Source: Demequina soli
Lineage (GTDB): Bacteria; Actinomycetota; Actinomycetes; Actinomycetales; Demequinaceae
Length of the DNA stretch: 64,000 bases
Direction: 5' to 3'
Assembly: GCF_000971195.1 (NCBI RefSeq)
Contig: NZ_BBLZ01000004.1
Coordinates: forward strand, 1 to 64,000
Shown: in pieces, positions 42,702 through 49,995 of the stretch
How the letters are laid out: each line of letters starts with the position of its first letter
Position numbering within the stretch: the stretch's first letter is position 1
Notes under the pieces: model-generated
Seen by the model: only the letters and a program-made list of their open reading frames with translations
Told to the model about the DNA's origin: nothing
The model's database searches: none
Program-made: the position numbers and the translations under genes

Positions 42702-43754
42702 TCAGGCGGCGCGGTCGACCGCCGCCGCCACCAGCGCGAGCAGCGCCTCGGGCGCGTCGAGCGCGGCGGTGAGGGCGGCACGGGCGAGCGTCGCCTGCCC
42801 GTCGATCTCGCGTTCGACCGCCTCGATCGCGCCGGAGGACCCGATCGCCGCGATCGCGTCCGCGATCCGGTCGGGCGTCGCGTCGGATCGCCCCAGCACC
42901 GCGAGCACGGCCTCGCGCTGCGCCTCGTCGCCGTGCGTGAGCGCGTGCCACACGAGCAGCGTCCGCTTGCCCTCGCGCAGGTCGTCGCCCACGGGCTTGC
43001 CGGTGACCTCGGGGCTGCCGACGAGCCCGAGCACGTCGTCGCGGAGCTGGAACGCGACGCCGAGCGGGAGGCCCGCCGCGCGCAGCGCCGCGACGGTCTC
43101 CTCGGGCGCCCCCGCTGCGGCGGCGCCCATCGCGAGCGGGAACTCCGCCGTGTACGACGCCGTCTTGGACCGCATCACGGCGCGGATGCGCTCCTCGAGC
43201 CCTGCCAGGTCCGCGAGCGGCGAGACGGCGACGCGCATGTCGAGGTGCTGGCCCGCCGTGACGAGCGCCGCCATCTCGTCGAACAGGTCGCCGACGCGGT
43301 CGCCCGCGCGGCGCGCCGCGAGCGAGGCGCCCCGGAGGGCGGCGACGAGCGTGACGTCGCCCGCGAGGATCGCGCCGGCGCGCCCGTAGCCCTCCGCGTC
43401 CCCGAGCCAGCCCGCGTCGCGGTGCTGCGCCTCGAACATCCGGTGCGCGGCCGGGCGGCCGCGACGCGTGTCGGAGCCGTCGAGCACGTCGTCGTGCAGC
43501 AGCGCGGCCGTCTGGAACAGCTCGAGCGCGGCCGCGAGCATGAGCGCAGCCTCGCGATCGGTCCCCCCGCACGCGTCGAACGTCGCGAGCAGCAGGCGGC
43601 CGCGGAACGCCTTGCCGCCCTCGGCCGAGGCGGCCACCTGCGTCGCGATGTCCGCGGCGGCGGGGCCGGCGGGGGCCATGGCGTCCGCGGCCCACGCCAG
43701 CAGGCGCGCGGTGTGGTCGGCGATCGCGGGGCGGGGGTCCTCGGCGGCAGGCAT
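42702..43754 (-). CDS. Polyprenyl diphosphate synthase (IdsA-type)
   Basis: 350 residues, trans-isoprenyl transferase making geranylgeranyl or longer diphosphates for lipids and quinones. First Asp-rich motif LLHDDVLDGSDTRRG is intact. The second reads QLRDDVLGLVG, a form with Gly in place of the last Asp, common in this actinobacterial group, followed by TGKPVGDDLREGKRT. TACGCT lies six bases before ATG 43754. A long upstream in-frame extension crosses the DUF4192 start and is rejected. Confidence 0.92.
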   Translation of the reverse strand: MPAAEDPRPAIADHTARLLAWAADAMAPAGPAAADIATQVAASAEGGKAFRGRLLLATFDACGGTDREAALMLAAALELFQTAALLHDDVLDGSDTRRGRPAAHRMFEAQHRDAGWLGDAEGYGRAGAILAGDVTLVAALRGASLAARRAGDRVGDLFDEMAALVTAGQHLDMRVAVSPLADLAGLEERIRAVMRSKTASYTAEFPLAMGAAAAGAPEETVAALRAAGLPLGVAFQLRDDVLGLVGSPEVTGKPVGDDLREGKRTLLVWHALTHGDEAQREAVLAVLGRSDATPDRIADAIAAIGSSGAIEAVEREIDGQATLARAALTAALDAPEALLALVAAAVDRAA

Positions 43755-43872
43755 GCGACCAGCGTAGGGGCGCGCGCGGGACCGGTGTCCCCAGCCCAAG
43801 GCGGCGCGCGCATCGTCCACAGATTCGCCGCGGCCCGATGCGGGACCTCCGGCGTCGGCCCAGGCTGACCGC

Positions 43873-44859
43873 ATGACAGTGATCACCGGCCCCGGCGAGC
43901 TCGTCTCGCTCATCCCGTCCCTGCTCGGCTTCGCGCCCGTCGACAGCGTGGTCGCCGTGCTCGTGCGGGAGCGCGGCGAGCTCGGGGCGATCGTGCGCCT
44001 CGATGCCGACGACCTGCTCGGCGAGGATGGCGGGGACGCGGCGCATGAGCTCGCCCTGCGTGCGGCCCACGAGGGCGCGCGCCGCGCCGTGGTGCTCGCC
44101 TACGCGGAGGACGACCTCGCAGGACGCCTCGCGCTCACGACGGCCGCGGCCGCGCTCGAGCAGACGGTGGCCGCCGTGGAGTCCTGGGTGGTGGCGGGGG
44201 AGCGGTACTACTGCCCGGACTGCGAGGACCCGCGCTGCTGCCCGCCGGGAGGGCGGGCGGTGCCGGCCGCCCGACGCGAGGCCGTCGCGGCCTCGCGGCT
44301 CGGCGCGGATCCGGGGGCGTCCCGCGCTCCGGCGACCGAGCGTCGCCTCGCCGCGCGGGCGGCGCGCCGCTGGGAGGCGCGCCGGGACGCGGATCCGGGC
44401 GGTTGGCGCGAGACGTCGGCGCGACGGTGGGCGGCGGCGGTCGCGGGTGACGGGCCCGAGGGCCCCGCGGTGTGGGGCGGGCTCGCGGCCGGGCTTGCGG
44501 ACGTGCGGGTCCGGGACGCCGTCCTGCTCATGCTCGTGCCGCGCGCGCGTCGGGCCGTCGCCGACGCGCTCGCCGGACGCGACTCGCCCGCCGTCGCCGC
44601 CGCGCTCGGTCAGGGCATGCGCCCGGCCCGCCCGCCCGATCGCGCCGCCGTGGCCCGCACGCGTGCGGCGCTGACCCAGGTCCTCGAGCACGCGCCCGGC
44701 CGCCTGTGCGCCGCGCCGGCGGCCACCCTGGCGGTCATCGCCTGGTGGTGCGGCGAGCCCGGGACCGCCCGCGCGTGGTGCGCGATCGCGCTCGATCACG
44801 ATCCCGGATATCGTCTGGCGCTGCTCGTCGTCGCCCTCATCGACAGCTCGGGCGCATGA
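43873..44859 (+). CDS. DUF4192 protein
   Basis: 328 residues starting MTVITGPGELVSLIPSLLGF, the typical beginning of actinobacterial DUF4192 proteins, followed by PVDSVVAVLV. A Cys-rich stretch YYCPDCEDPRCCPP lies near residue 115, and the C-terminal half is Ala/Arg-rich and helical. The function of the family is unknown. CAGGCT six bases upstream of ATG 43873 may be a leaderless -10. Downstream lies the sigA promoter region. Confidence 0.85.
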   Translation: MTVITGPGELVSLIPSLLGFAPVDSVVAVLVRERGELGAIVRLDADDLLGEDGGDAAHELALRAAHEGARRAVVLAYAEDDLAGRLALTTAAAALEQTVAAVESWVVAGERYYCPDCEDPRCCPPGGRAVPAARREAVAASRLGADPGASRAPATERRLAARAARRWEARRDADPGGWRETSARRWAAAVAGDGPEGPAVWGGLAAGLADVRVRDAVLLMLVPRARRAVADALAGRDSPAVAAALGQGMRPARPPDRAAVARTRAALTQVLEHAPGRLCAAPAATLAVIAWWCGEPGTARAWCAIALDHDPGYRLALLVVALIDSSGA

Positions 44860-44908
44860 GGGCCGCCTCAAGCGTTGTCCCGGAGAACGGGGGATCGCGC
44901 CGCGTGGC

Positions 44909-44950
44909 GGAACGAATCCCTTGACAAGCGCGTTACACTTTAATGGATTT
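44909..44950 (+). promoter_or_regulatory. sigA promoter region with SigR/SigH-like and SigA-like elements
   Basis: GGAAC (44909-44913) and GTT (44932-44934) are 18 bases apart, matching the SigR/SigH consensus GGAAT-N18-GTT at all but one base. TTGACA (44921-44926) and TACACT/TTTAAT sequences in the same interval could serve the housekeeping sigma. The 294-base gap 44860-45153 otherwise shows a leader of about 200 bases before the sigA RBS, with no convincing gene. Confidence 0.5.
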
Positions 44951-45153
44951 GCGCGAGGCGATCAGCGGGGCCTCACCATCCACTCCGTGACAGGTCGAGA
45001 GGGTAGCCGTGTCGCCAGTGCAACCGGGTCGCGCCGACGGATGTTCCGTCGGTGCGGGGACACGTGCCCCGCGACGCCCGGACCGCGCAACCCCCGCATC
45101 GCCCGACGCTTCGCTGTCCCACGACGACAGCACAACCGAGAAGGAGTAAGGCC

Positions 45154-46467
45154 ACGACTACCGCAGCCGCATCCAAGTCCACCGGTGCCGCCAAGGCCGC
45201 GCCCAAGCGCGCCGCGAAGGCCGCCCCGGAGGCTGTCGAGGAGGCCGTCGACGCGACCGCCGCCCCCGCGCGCAAGGCCGCTCCCAAGCGTGCCGCGAAG
45301 GCGCCCGCCAAGACCGGCCGCGCCGCCGCCACGAAGGCCAAGGCCGCCGACGACGAGGCCGTCGAGGAGGTCGAGGTCGACGAGGCCGAGATCGAGGTCG
45401 ACGACGCCGAGGTCGTGGCGACCGAGGCGGTCGAGGGCGAGGAGTCCGAGGACGACGAGGCCAAGCCCGCCGCCAAGGAGGAGGAGTCCGACAGCCGCGG
45501 CTTCGTGCTCGGCACGGGCGACGACGACGCCCCGGTCCAGCAGGTCATGACGGCCGGCGCGACCGCCGACCCCGTGAAGGACTACCTCAAGCAGATCGGC
45601 AAGGTCGCGCTCCTCAACGCCGAGCAGGAGGTCGACCTCGCCAAGCGCATCGAGGCGGGCCTGTTCGCCGAGGAGAAGCTGGGCTCGGGCGAGAAGCTCG
45701 CGCCGAAGCTGCGCCGCGAGCTCGAGTGGATCGCCAACGACGGTCGCCACGCCAAGAACCACCTGCTCGAGGCCAACCTGCGCCTCGTCGTCTCGCTCGC
45801 CAAGCGCTACACCGGCCGCGGCATGCTGTTCCTGGACCTGATCCAGGAGGGCAACCTCGGCCTCATCCGCGCGGTCGAGAAGTTCGACTACACCAAGGGC
45901 TACAAGTTCTCGACCTACGCGACGTGGTGGATCCGCCAGGCCATCACCCGCGCGATGGCGGACCAGGCGCGCACCATCCGCATCCCGGTCCACATGGTCG
46001 AGGTCATCAACAAGCTCGCCCGCGTGCAGCGCCAGATGCTCCAGGACCTGGGCCGCGAGCCCACGCCGGAGGAGCTGGCCAAGGAGCTCGACATGACGCC
46101 CGAGAAGGTCGTCGAGGTCCAGAAGTACGGCCGCGAGCCCATCTCGCTCCACACCCCGCTGGGTGAGGACGGCGACTCGGAGTTCGGCGACCTCATCGAG
46201 GACTCGGAGGCCGTGGTCCCCGCGGACGCCGTGGGCTTCACGCTGCTGCAGGAGGAGCTGAGCAAGGTCATGGACACGCTCAGCGAGCGCGAGGCCGGCG
46301 TGGTCGGCATGCGCTTCGGCCTCACCGACGGCCAGCCCAAGACGCTCGACGAGATCGGCCGCGTCTTCGGCGTCACGCGTGAGCGCATCCGCCAGATCGA
46401 GTCCAAGACCATGTCGAAGCTGCGCCACCCGTCGCGCTCGCAGGTCCTGCGCGACTACCTGGACTGA
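45154..46467 (+). CDS. sigA: Primary RNA polymerase sigma factor, apparent ACG start
   Basis: 437 residues. An acidic, Ala/Lys-rich N-terminal region 1.1-like segment (1-130) precedes regions 1.2-4: region 2 with [20 protein letters not shown] and [19 protein letters not shown], region 4 [22 protein letters not shown]. The RBS AAGGAG is seven bases before ACG 45154, where ATG or GTG would be expected; the following codons give TTAAASKST. The only in-frame standard start upstream is GTG 45052, which would add 34 non-sigma-like residues translated through the RBS. Followed by a strong terminator. Confidence 0.93.
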   Translation, partial: TTTAAASKSTGAAKAAPKRAAKAAPEAVEEAVDATAAPARKAAPKRAAKAPAKTGRAAATKAKAADDEAVEEVEVDEAEIEVDDAEVVATEAVEGEESEDDEAKPAAKEEESDSRGFVLGTGDDDAPVQQVMTAGATADPVKDYLKQIGKVALLNAEQEVDLAKRIEAGLFAEEKLGSGEKLAPKLRRELEWIANDGRHAKNHLLEANLRLVVSLAKRYTGRGMLFLDLIQEGNLGLIRAVEKFDYTKGYKFSTYATWWIRQAITRAMADQARTIRIPVHMVEVINKLARVQRQMLQDLGREPTPEELAKELDMTPEKVVEVQKYGREPISLHTPLGEDGDSEFGDLIEDSEAVVPADAVGFTLLQEELSKVMDTLSEREAGVVGMRFGLTDGQPKTLDEIGRVFGVTRERIRQIESKTMSKLRHPSRSQVLRDYLD

Positions 46468-46477
46468 GTCCGCACGC

Positions 46478-46517
46478 ACGAAGGCGCCCTTCCCCGGTCG
46501 GGGGAGGGCGCCTTCGT
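46478..46517 (+). terminator. Terminator of sigA
   Basis: ACGAAGGCGCCCT (46478-46490) pairs perfectly with AGGGCGCCTTCGT (46505-46517), with further TCCCC/GGGG pairing inside. It starts 11 bases after the stop. Confidence 0.85.
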
Positions 46518-46674
46518 CGTTCCCGGAGCGCGGGCCCGCCGCTCGTGTCGCGCGCCGCGTCGTCCGGCGAACTTTGAGATCCCGCTACGCAGACGGCGGC
46601 GGTCTCCGGGGTGGATCCTCACAGTTGTCGGCGGAGCGCGGCGGGGCGGGGCGGGGCGGGGCGCGACGCGGCCG

Positions 46675-48126
46675 CTACGGCGCCGGCGGGAGGCCGGTCA
46701 CCGACCGCTCGTCCTCCCACGCCTCGATGCCCCGCACGCCGGGCAGCGCGTCGCGCGTGAACACCGGGTCGCGACCCGCGCGCACCTGGTCGCCGAAGTG
46801 GCGCAGCAGGCGGAACACGTGCCGCGACAGCGGCGCGATCGCGAGCAGGTTCAGCAGGGCGAGGACCCCCAGCAGCAGGTCCGCGAGCGACCACACGAGG
46901 CTCGCCGACACGAGCCCGCCGACCAACACCGCCGCGACGACGCCCGCCCGGTAGGCGAGCAGCACGGCGCGGCGCTCGGTGATGTACTCGATGTTCGACT
47001 CGCCGTAGAAGTTGAGCCCGAGGATGGTGCTGAACGCGAGCAGGAACACGATCACCGACAGCAGCGCCCCGGCCCACGAGCCGAGCGAGCCCACCACCGC
47101 ATCGTGCGTCATCGCGACGCCCGGCTCCGCCGTCGAGAGGTCGGGACGCGTCACCAGGATGATGAACGCGGTGATCGAGCACACGAACAGCGTGTCGAAG
47201 TAGACGCCGAGCGTCTGCACCAACCCCTGCTTGACGGGGTGCGTGGTCGCGGCGCTCGCGGCCGCGTTGGGGGCGGTGCCGAAGCCCGCCTCGTTCGAGA
47301 ACATGCCGCGCTGGACGCCGGTGAGGATCACCGTGCCGATCGCCCCGCCCGCGACCGCCCTGCCAGTGACCGCGTCCTCGAGGATGGCCGACACCACCGG
47401 GCCGATCGCGTCCACGTGCAGCGCGACGATCACGATGCCGAGCCCCAGGTACAGCAGCGCCATCGCCGGCACCACGGTCTCGGTGACGCGGGCGATGCGG
47501 TGGGCGCCGCCGAGGATCACCGCGGCGGTGAGCACCGCGACGACGATCGCGACCGCCGGCGCCACCCATCCGGGCGCGCCGCCCGTGAAGCTGTCCGTGA
47601 CGGTCTCCGCGATGGTGAACGACTGCAGCATCGTCACGGCGAACGGCGCGGCGAGGATGAGGACCACCGCGAGCACGACGCCGAGCGCGCGCGAACCCAG
47701 CCCGCGCTGCACGTAGTAGGCGGGCCCGCCGCGGAAGCCCCCGGCGTCGCGATGCTTGTACAGCTGGGCGAGCGTGGACTCGACGAACGCCGTGGCCGCG
47801 CCGAAGATCGCCATGAGCCACATCCACGCGACGGCGCCCGGCCCGCCGACGGCGATCGCGGTGCCCACGCCCGCGATGTTGCCGATCCCGACGCGCGAGG
47901 CGGCCGAGACGGTGAACGCCTGGAAGGCGGACAGGGACTGCGGCCTGCCGTCCGCGTCCGTCGGGGTCCGGTCGGTCAGCCCGCGCAGCATCCGCGGCAG
48001 CAGGCGCACCTGCACGAACCCGGAACGGATCGTGAAGTACAGCGCGAGCGCGACGACGAGCGGCAGGACCAGCCAGGTCCACAGGGTGTCGGTGGCGTGC
48101 ACCACCCACCGCTCGAGCGCGTCCAT
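46675..48126 (-). CDS. Amino acid carrier protein, AGCS family (alanine/glycine:cation symporter)
   Basis: 483 residues with about 11 membrane segments. Family signatures include SAFQAFTVSAASRVGIGNIAG, GGPGAVAWMWLMAIFG and MFSNEAGFGTAPNAAASA. It imports alanine or glycine with Na+ or H+; the substrate is not certain. Length is normal for the family. TACGGT lies nine bases before ATG 48126. The long frame reading further upstream is not supported. A run of four GGGG blocks lies just beyond its stop. Confidence 0.92.
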   Translation of the reverse strand: MDALERWVVHATDTLWTWLVLPLVVALALYFTIRSGFVQVRLLPRMLRGLTDRTPTDADGRPQSLSAFQAFTVSAASRVGIGNIAGVGTAIAVGGPGAVAWMWLMAIFGAATAFVESTLAQLYKHRDAGGFRGGPAYYVQRGLGSRALGVVLAVVLILAAPFAVTMLQSFTIAETVTDSFTGGAPGWVAPAVAIVVAVLTAAVILGGAHRIARVTETVVPAMALLYLGLGIVIVALHVDAIGPVVSAILEDAVTGRAVAGGAIGTVILTGVQRGMFSNEAGFGTAPNAAASAATTHPVKQGLVQTLGVYFDTLFVCSITAFIILVTRPDLSTAEPGVAMTHDAVVGSLGSWAGALLSVIVFLLAFSTILGLNFYGESNIEYITERRAVLLAYRAGVVAAVLVGGLVSASLVWSLADLLLGVLALLNLLAIAPLSRHVFRLLRHFGDQVRAGRDPVFTRDALPGVRGIEAWEDERSVTGLPPAP

Positions 48127-48211
48127 AGAAGTCCCACCGTAGGCGCTGACGGCGCGTCCCGCTCGGATGCGCAGGGACGATGCGCGGGCGGGGGAGCAGT
48201 AGCATCGTCCC

Positions 48212-48562
48212 GTGACCTTCCTGCGATACTCCCTGCTCGTCCTGCACTTCGTCGGCGTCGCCGCCATCCTGGGCCCGGTGCTCGACCAGCTGAAGGCGGA
48301 CACCAAGCGGATCACCACCGCGATGGTGTGGGGCGCCCGCGCGCAGATCCTCACGGGGCTCGCGCTCACCGGCGTCGCCTACGCGAACGCGGACTCCGGC
48401 CACGAGCCCGACCACGTCAAGATCGCCTTCAAGCTCCTCATCGCGCTGGCCGTGGTCGGCCTCGCCGAGTCGAGCCGCAAGCGGGAGAACCCCGTGATGC
48501 AGTACTGGCTCGTCGGCGGCCTGACCCTGGTCAACGTCGTCATCGCCGTCTTCTGGCACTGA
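48212..48562 (+). CDS. Small membrane protein of unknown function
   Basis: 116 residues with four hydrophobic segments (SLLVLHFVGVAAILGPVL, ILTGLALTGVAYA, IAFKLLIALAVVGL, YWLVGGLTLVNVVIAVFW). No known motif is recognised; similar small four-helix proteins occur in other actinobacteria. TAGCAT (48200-48205) is six bases before GTG 48212; this -10 overlaps a near-copy of the dispersed word. The acetyltransferase gene starts one base after its stop. Confidence 0.75.
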   Translation: MTFLRYSLLVLHFVGVAAILGPVLDQLKADTKRITTAMVWGARAQILTGLALTGVAYANADSGHEPDHVKIAFKLLIALAVVGLAESSRKRENPVMQYWLVGGLTLVNVVIAVFWH

Positions 48563-48563
48563 T

Positions 48564-49034
48564 GTGACCGGAGTGCGCCCGGCGCTCGCGGACGACGCGG
48601 CCGAGATCGTGCACCTCGGCGCGCTCATGTACAAGGCGGTGGGCGCGAAGCCCACCCCCACCTGGGCGGTCGAGTCGACCCGGATGGTGCGCGAGCGGCT
48701 CGGCAAGGACCTGTTCGGCGTCGTCATCGACGCGCCGGAGGGCGGCCTGGCCGCGTGCGGCCTCGTCAACGTCGCGCCCCGCCTGGCGCGACCGGGGGCG
48801 CACGCCCACCTCATGGGCTACATCCAGTGGGTGTCGACCGCGCCGCAGCACCAGCGCAAGGGCTACGCCCGCACCGTGATGGAGGCGCTGCTCGAGGAGA
48901 CGGACCGGCGCGGCATCGAGGTGGTCGAGCTCCACGCGAGCCCCGCCGGCCTGCACCTTTACCAGGACCTCGGCTTCTTCATCAAGCACGACAACGTCGC
49001 GATGACCTCGCAGCGCCTGCGTCCCCGCCGCTAG
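48564..49034 (+). CDS. GNAT-family N-acetyltransferase
   Basis: 156 residues. The acetyl-CoA binding motif A reads QWVSTAPQHQRKGYARTVM, and LHASPAGLHLYQDLGFF is the C-terminal motif B. The substrate is unknown. GTG start one base after the membrane-protein stop (TGATGTG) shows they form one unit. It ends six bases from the convergent TspO-like gene. Confidence 0.85.
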   Translation: MTGVRPALADDAAEIVHLGALMYKAVGAKPTPTWAVESTRMVRERLGKDLFGVVIDAPEGGLAACGLVNVAPRLARPGAHAHLMGYIQWVSTAPQHQRKGYARTVMEALLEETDRRGIEVVELHASPAGLHLYQDLGFFIKHDNVAMTSQRLRPRR

Positions 49035-49040
49035 GCGGAC

Positions 49041-49889
49041 TCACGCCGGCGGGCGGTGACGGCGCGCCTCGCGCACGGACCGGATGGTCGCCGCGACGGT
49101 GGTGATGAGCACGGTCAGGAGAACGATGCACGCCCCGGCCCGCGCGACCCAGCCCACCAGCGCATCGTCCGGGGTGCCGTGGAGGCGGCCCTCGCCGATC
49201 CACCACAGCCCCCACGCGACCGCGCCCGCCATCGCCCAGGCGAGGACCGGGCGGGGAGCGAGGTCGCGCGACATGGCGATGCCGAGGAAGGTCGCGGCGA
49301 TCAGCACGCCCACCGCGGCGGGCATGCCGGCGTCCGGCGCGGAGCCGAGCCACCACGCGCCGAGCGCCGTGACGTTCGCGACCGCGGCCACGCTCGCCCA
49401 GCCCAGGTACAGGCCTACGGGGAGGTCGAGCGCGGCGGCCTCGAGCAGCGACGCGGTGCGGCGGCGTACAAGCCCCACCGCCGCGTACCCGAGGCACGCG
49501 ACGAGCCCCGCCATCACCGCGACCGAGGCGAGCAGCCAGCCGTGCTGGATCACAGAGATCCATGCGAAGTTCAGCACCATCGCGCCGAGCATCGGCCATG
49601 CCGCGGCGCGGATGCGAGGGCCGGAGCCGTGGCCGGGCAGCGCCTGCACGACCGCGAACAGCGCGATCCCGCCGTAGATCACCCCCCAGATCGCGAACGC
49701 CTGCGGGGCCGGCGCCACGAGCGTCGCGTCCGAGGCGAGCGCCCCGCCCGCGGCCTCGCCGACGGGCGTGCCGCCGAACCACCCGGCGCCCCACAGGCCG
49801 CCGACGAGCGCGAGCAGCGCGCCCGCCGCCACGAGGCACCGCGCCGCGACGGCGGCGGCGGACAGTCGTGCCTCGGCATCCACGGTCAT
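49041..49889 (-). CDS. Tryptophan-rich sensory (TspO-related) membrane protein
   Basis: 282 residues with about eight hydrophobic segments and frequent Trp. PQAFAIWGVIYGGIALF and LNFAWISVIQHGW resemble the IWxxIY and NxxW patterns of TspO/MBR-like proteins, though the protein is longer than the 150-160 residues of TspO. Ligand unknown; porphyrin or stress-linked roles are known for TspO. RBS GGAAGGG lies before ATG 49889. Confidence 0.7.
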   Translation of the reverse strand: MTVDAEARLSAAAVAARCLVAAGALLALVGGLWGAGWFGGTPVGEAAGGALASDATLVAPAPQAFAIWGVIYGGIALFAVVQALPGHGSGPRIRAAAWPMLGAMVLNFAWISVIQHGWLLASVAVMAGLVACLGYAAVGLVRRRTASLLEAAALDLPVGLYLGWASVAAVANVTALGAWWLGSAPDAGMPAAVGVLIAATFLGIAMSRDLAPRPVLAWAMAGAVAWGLWWIGEGRLHGTPDDALVGWVARAGACIVLLTVLITTVAATIRSVREARRHRPPA

Positions 49890-49995
49890 GTGTTCCCTTC
49901 CTGCCAGGCACAACGCTGTCACGTCCGGCGCGGATCCGCACCCCGAGCGGTGAGGCGGCGCGGCGGCGTCGGAGCGCCCAACTAGGATGTCGGCC

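Noticed and set aside
45052-45153. GTG 45052 as the sigA start
   Set aside because: It would translate through the RBS and add a 34-residue Arg/Pro-rich segment unlike SigA N-termini. The ACG at 45154 is better placed, though unusual.
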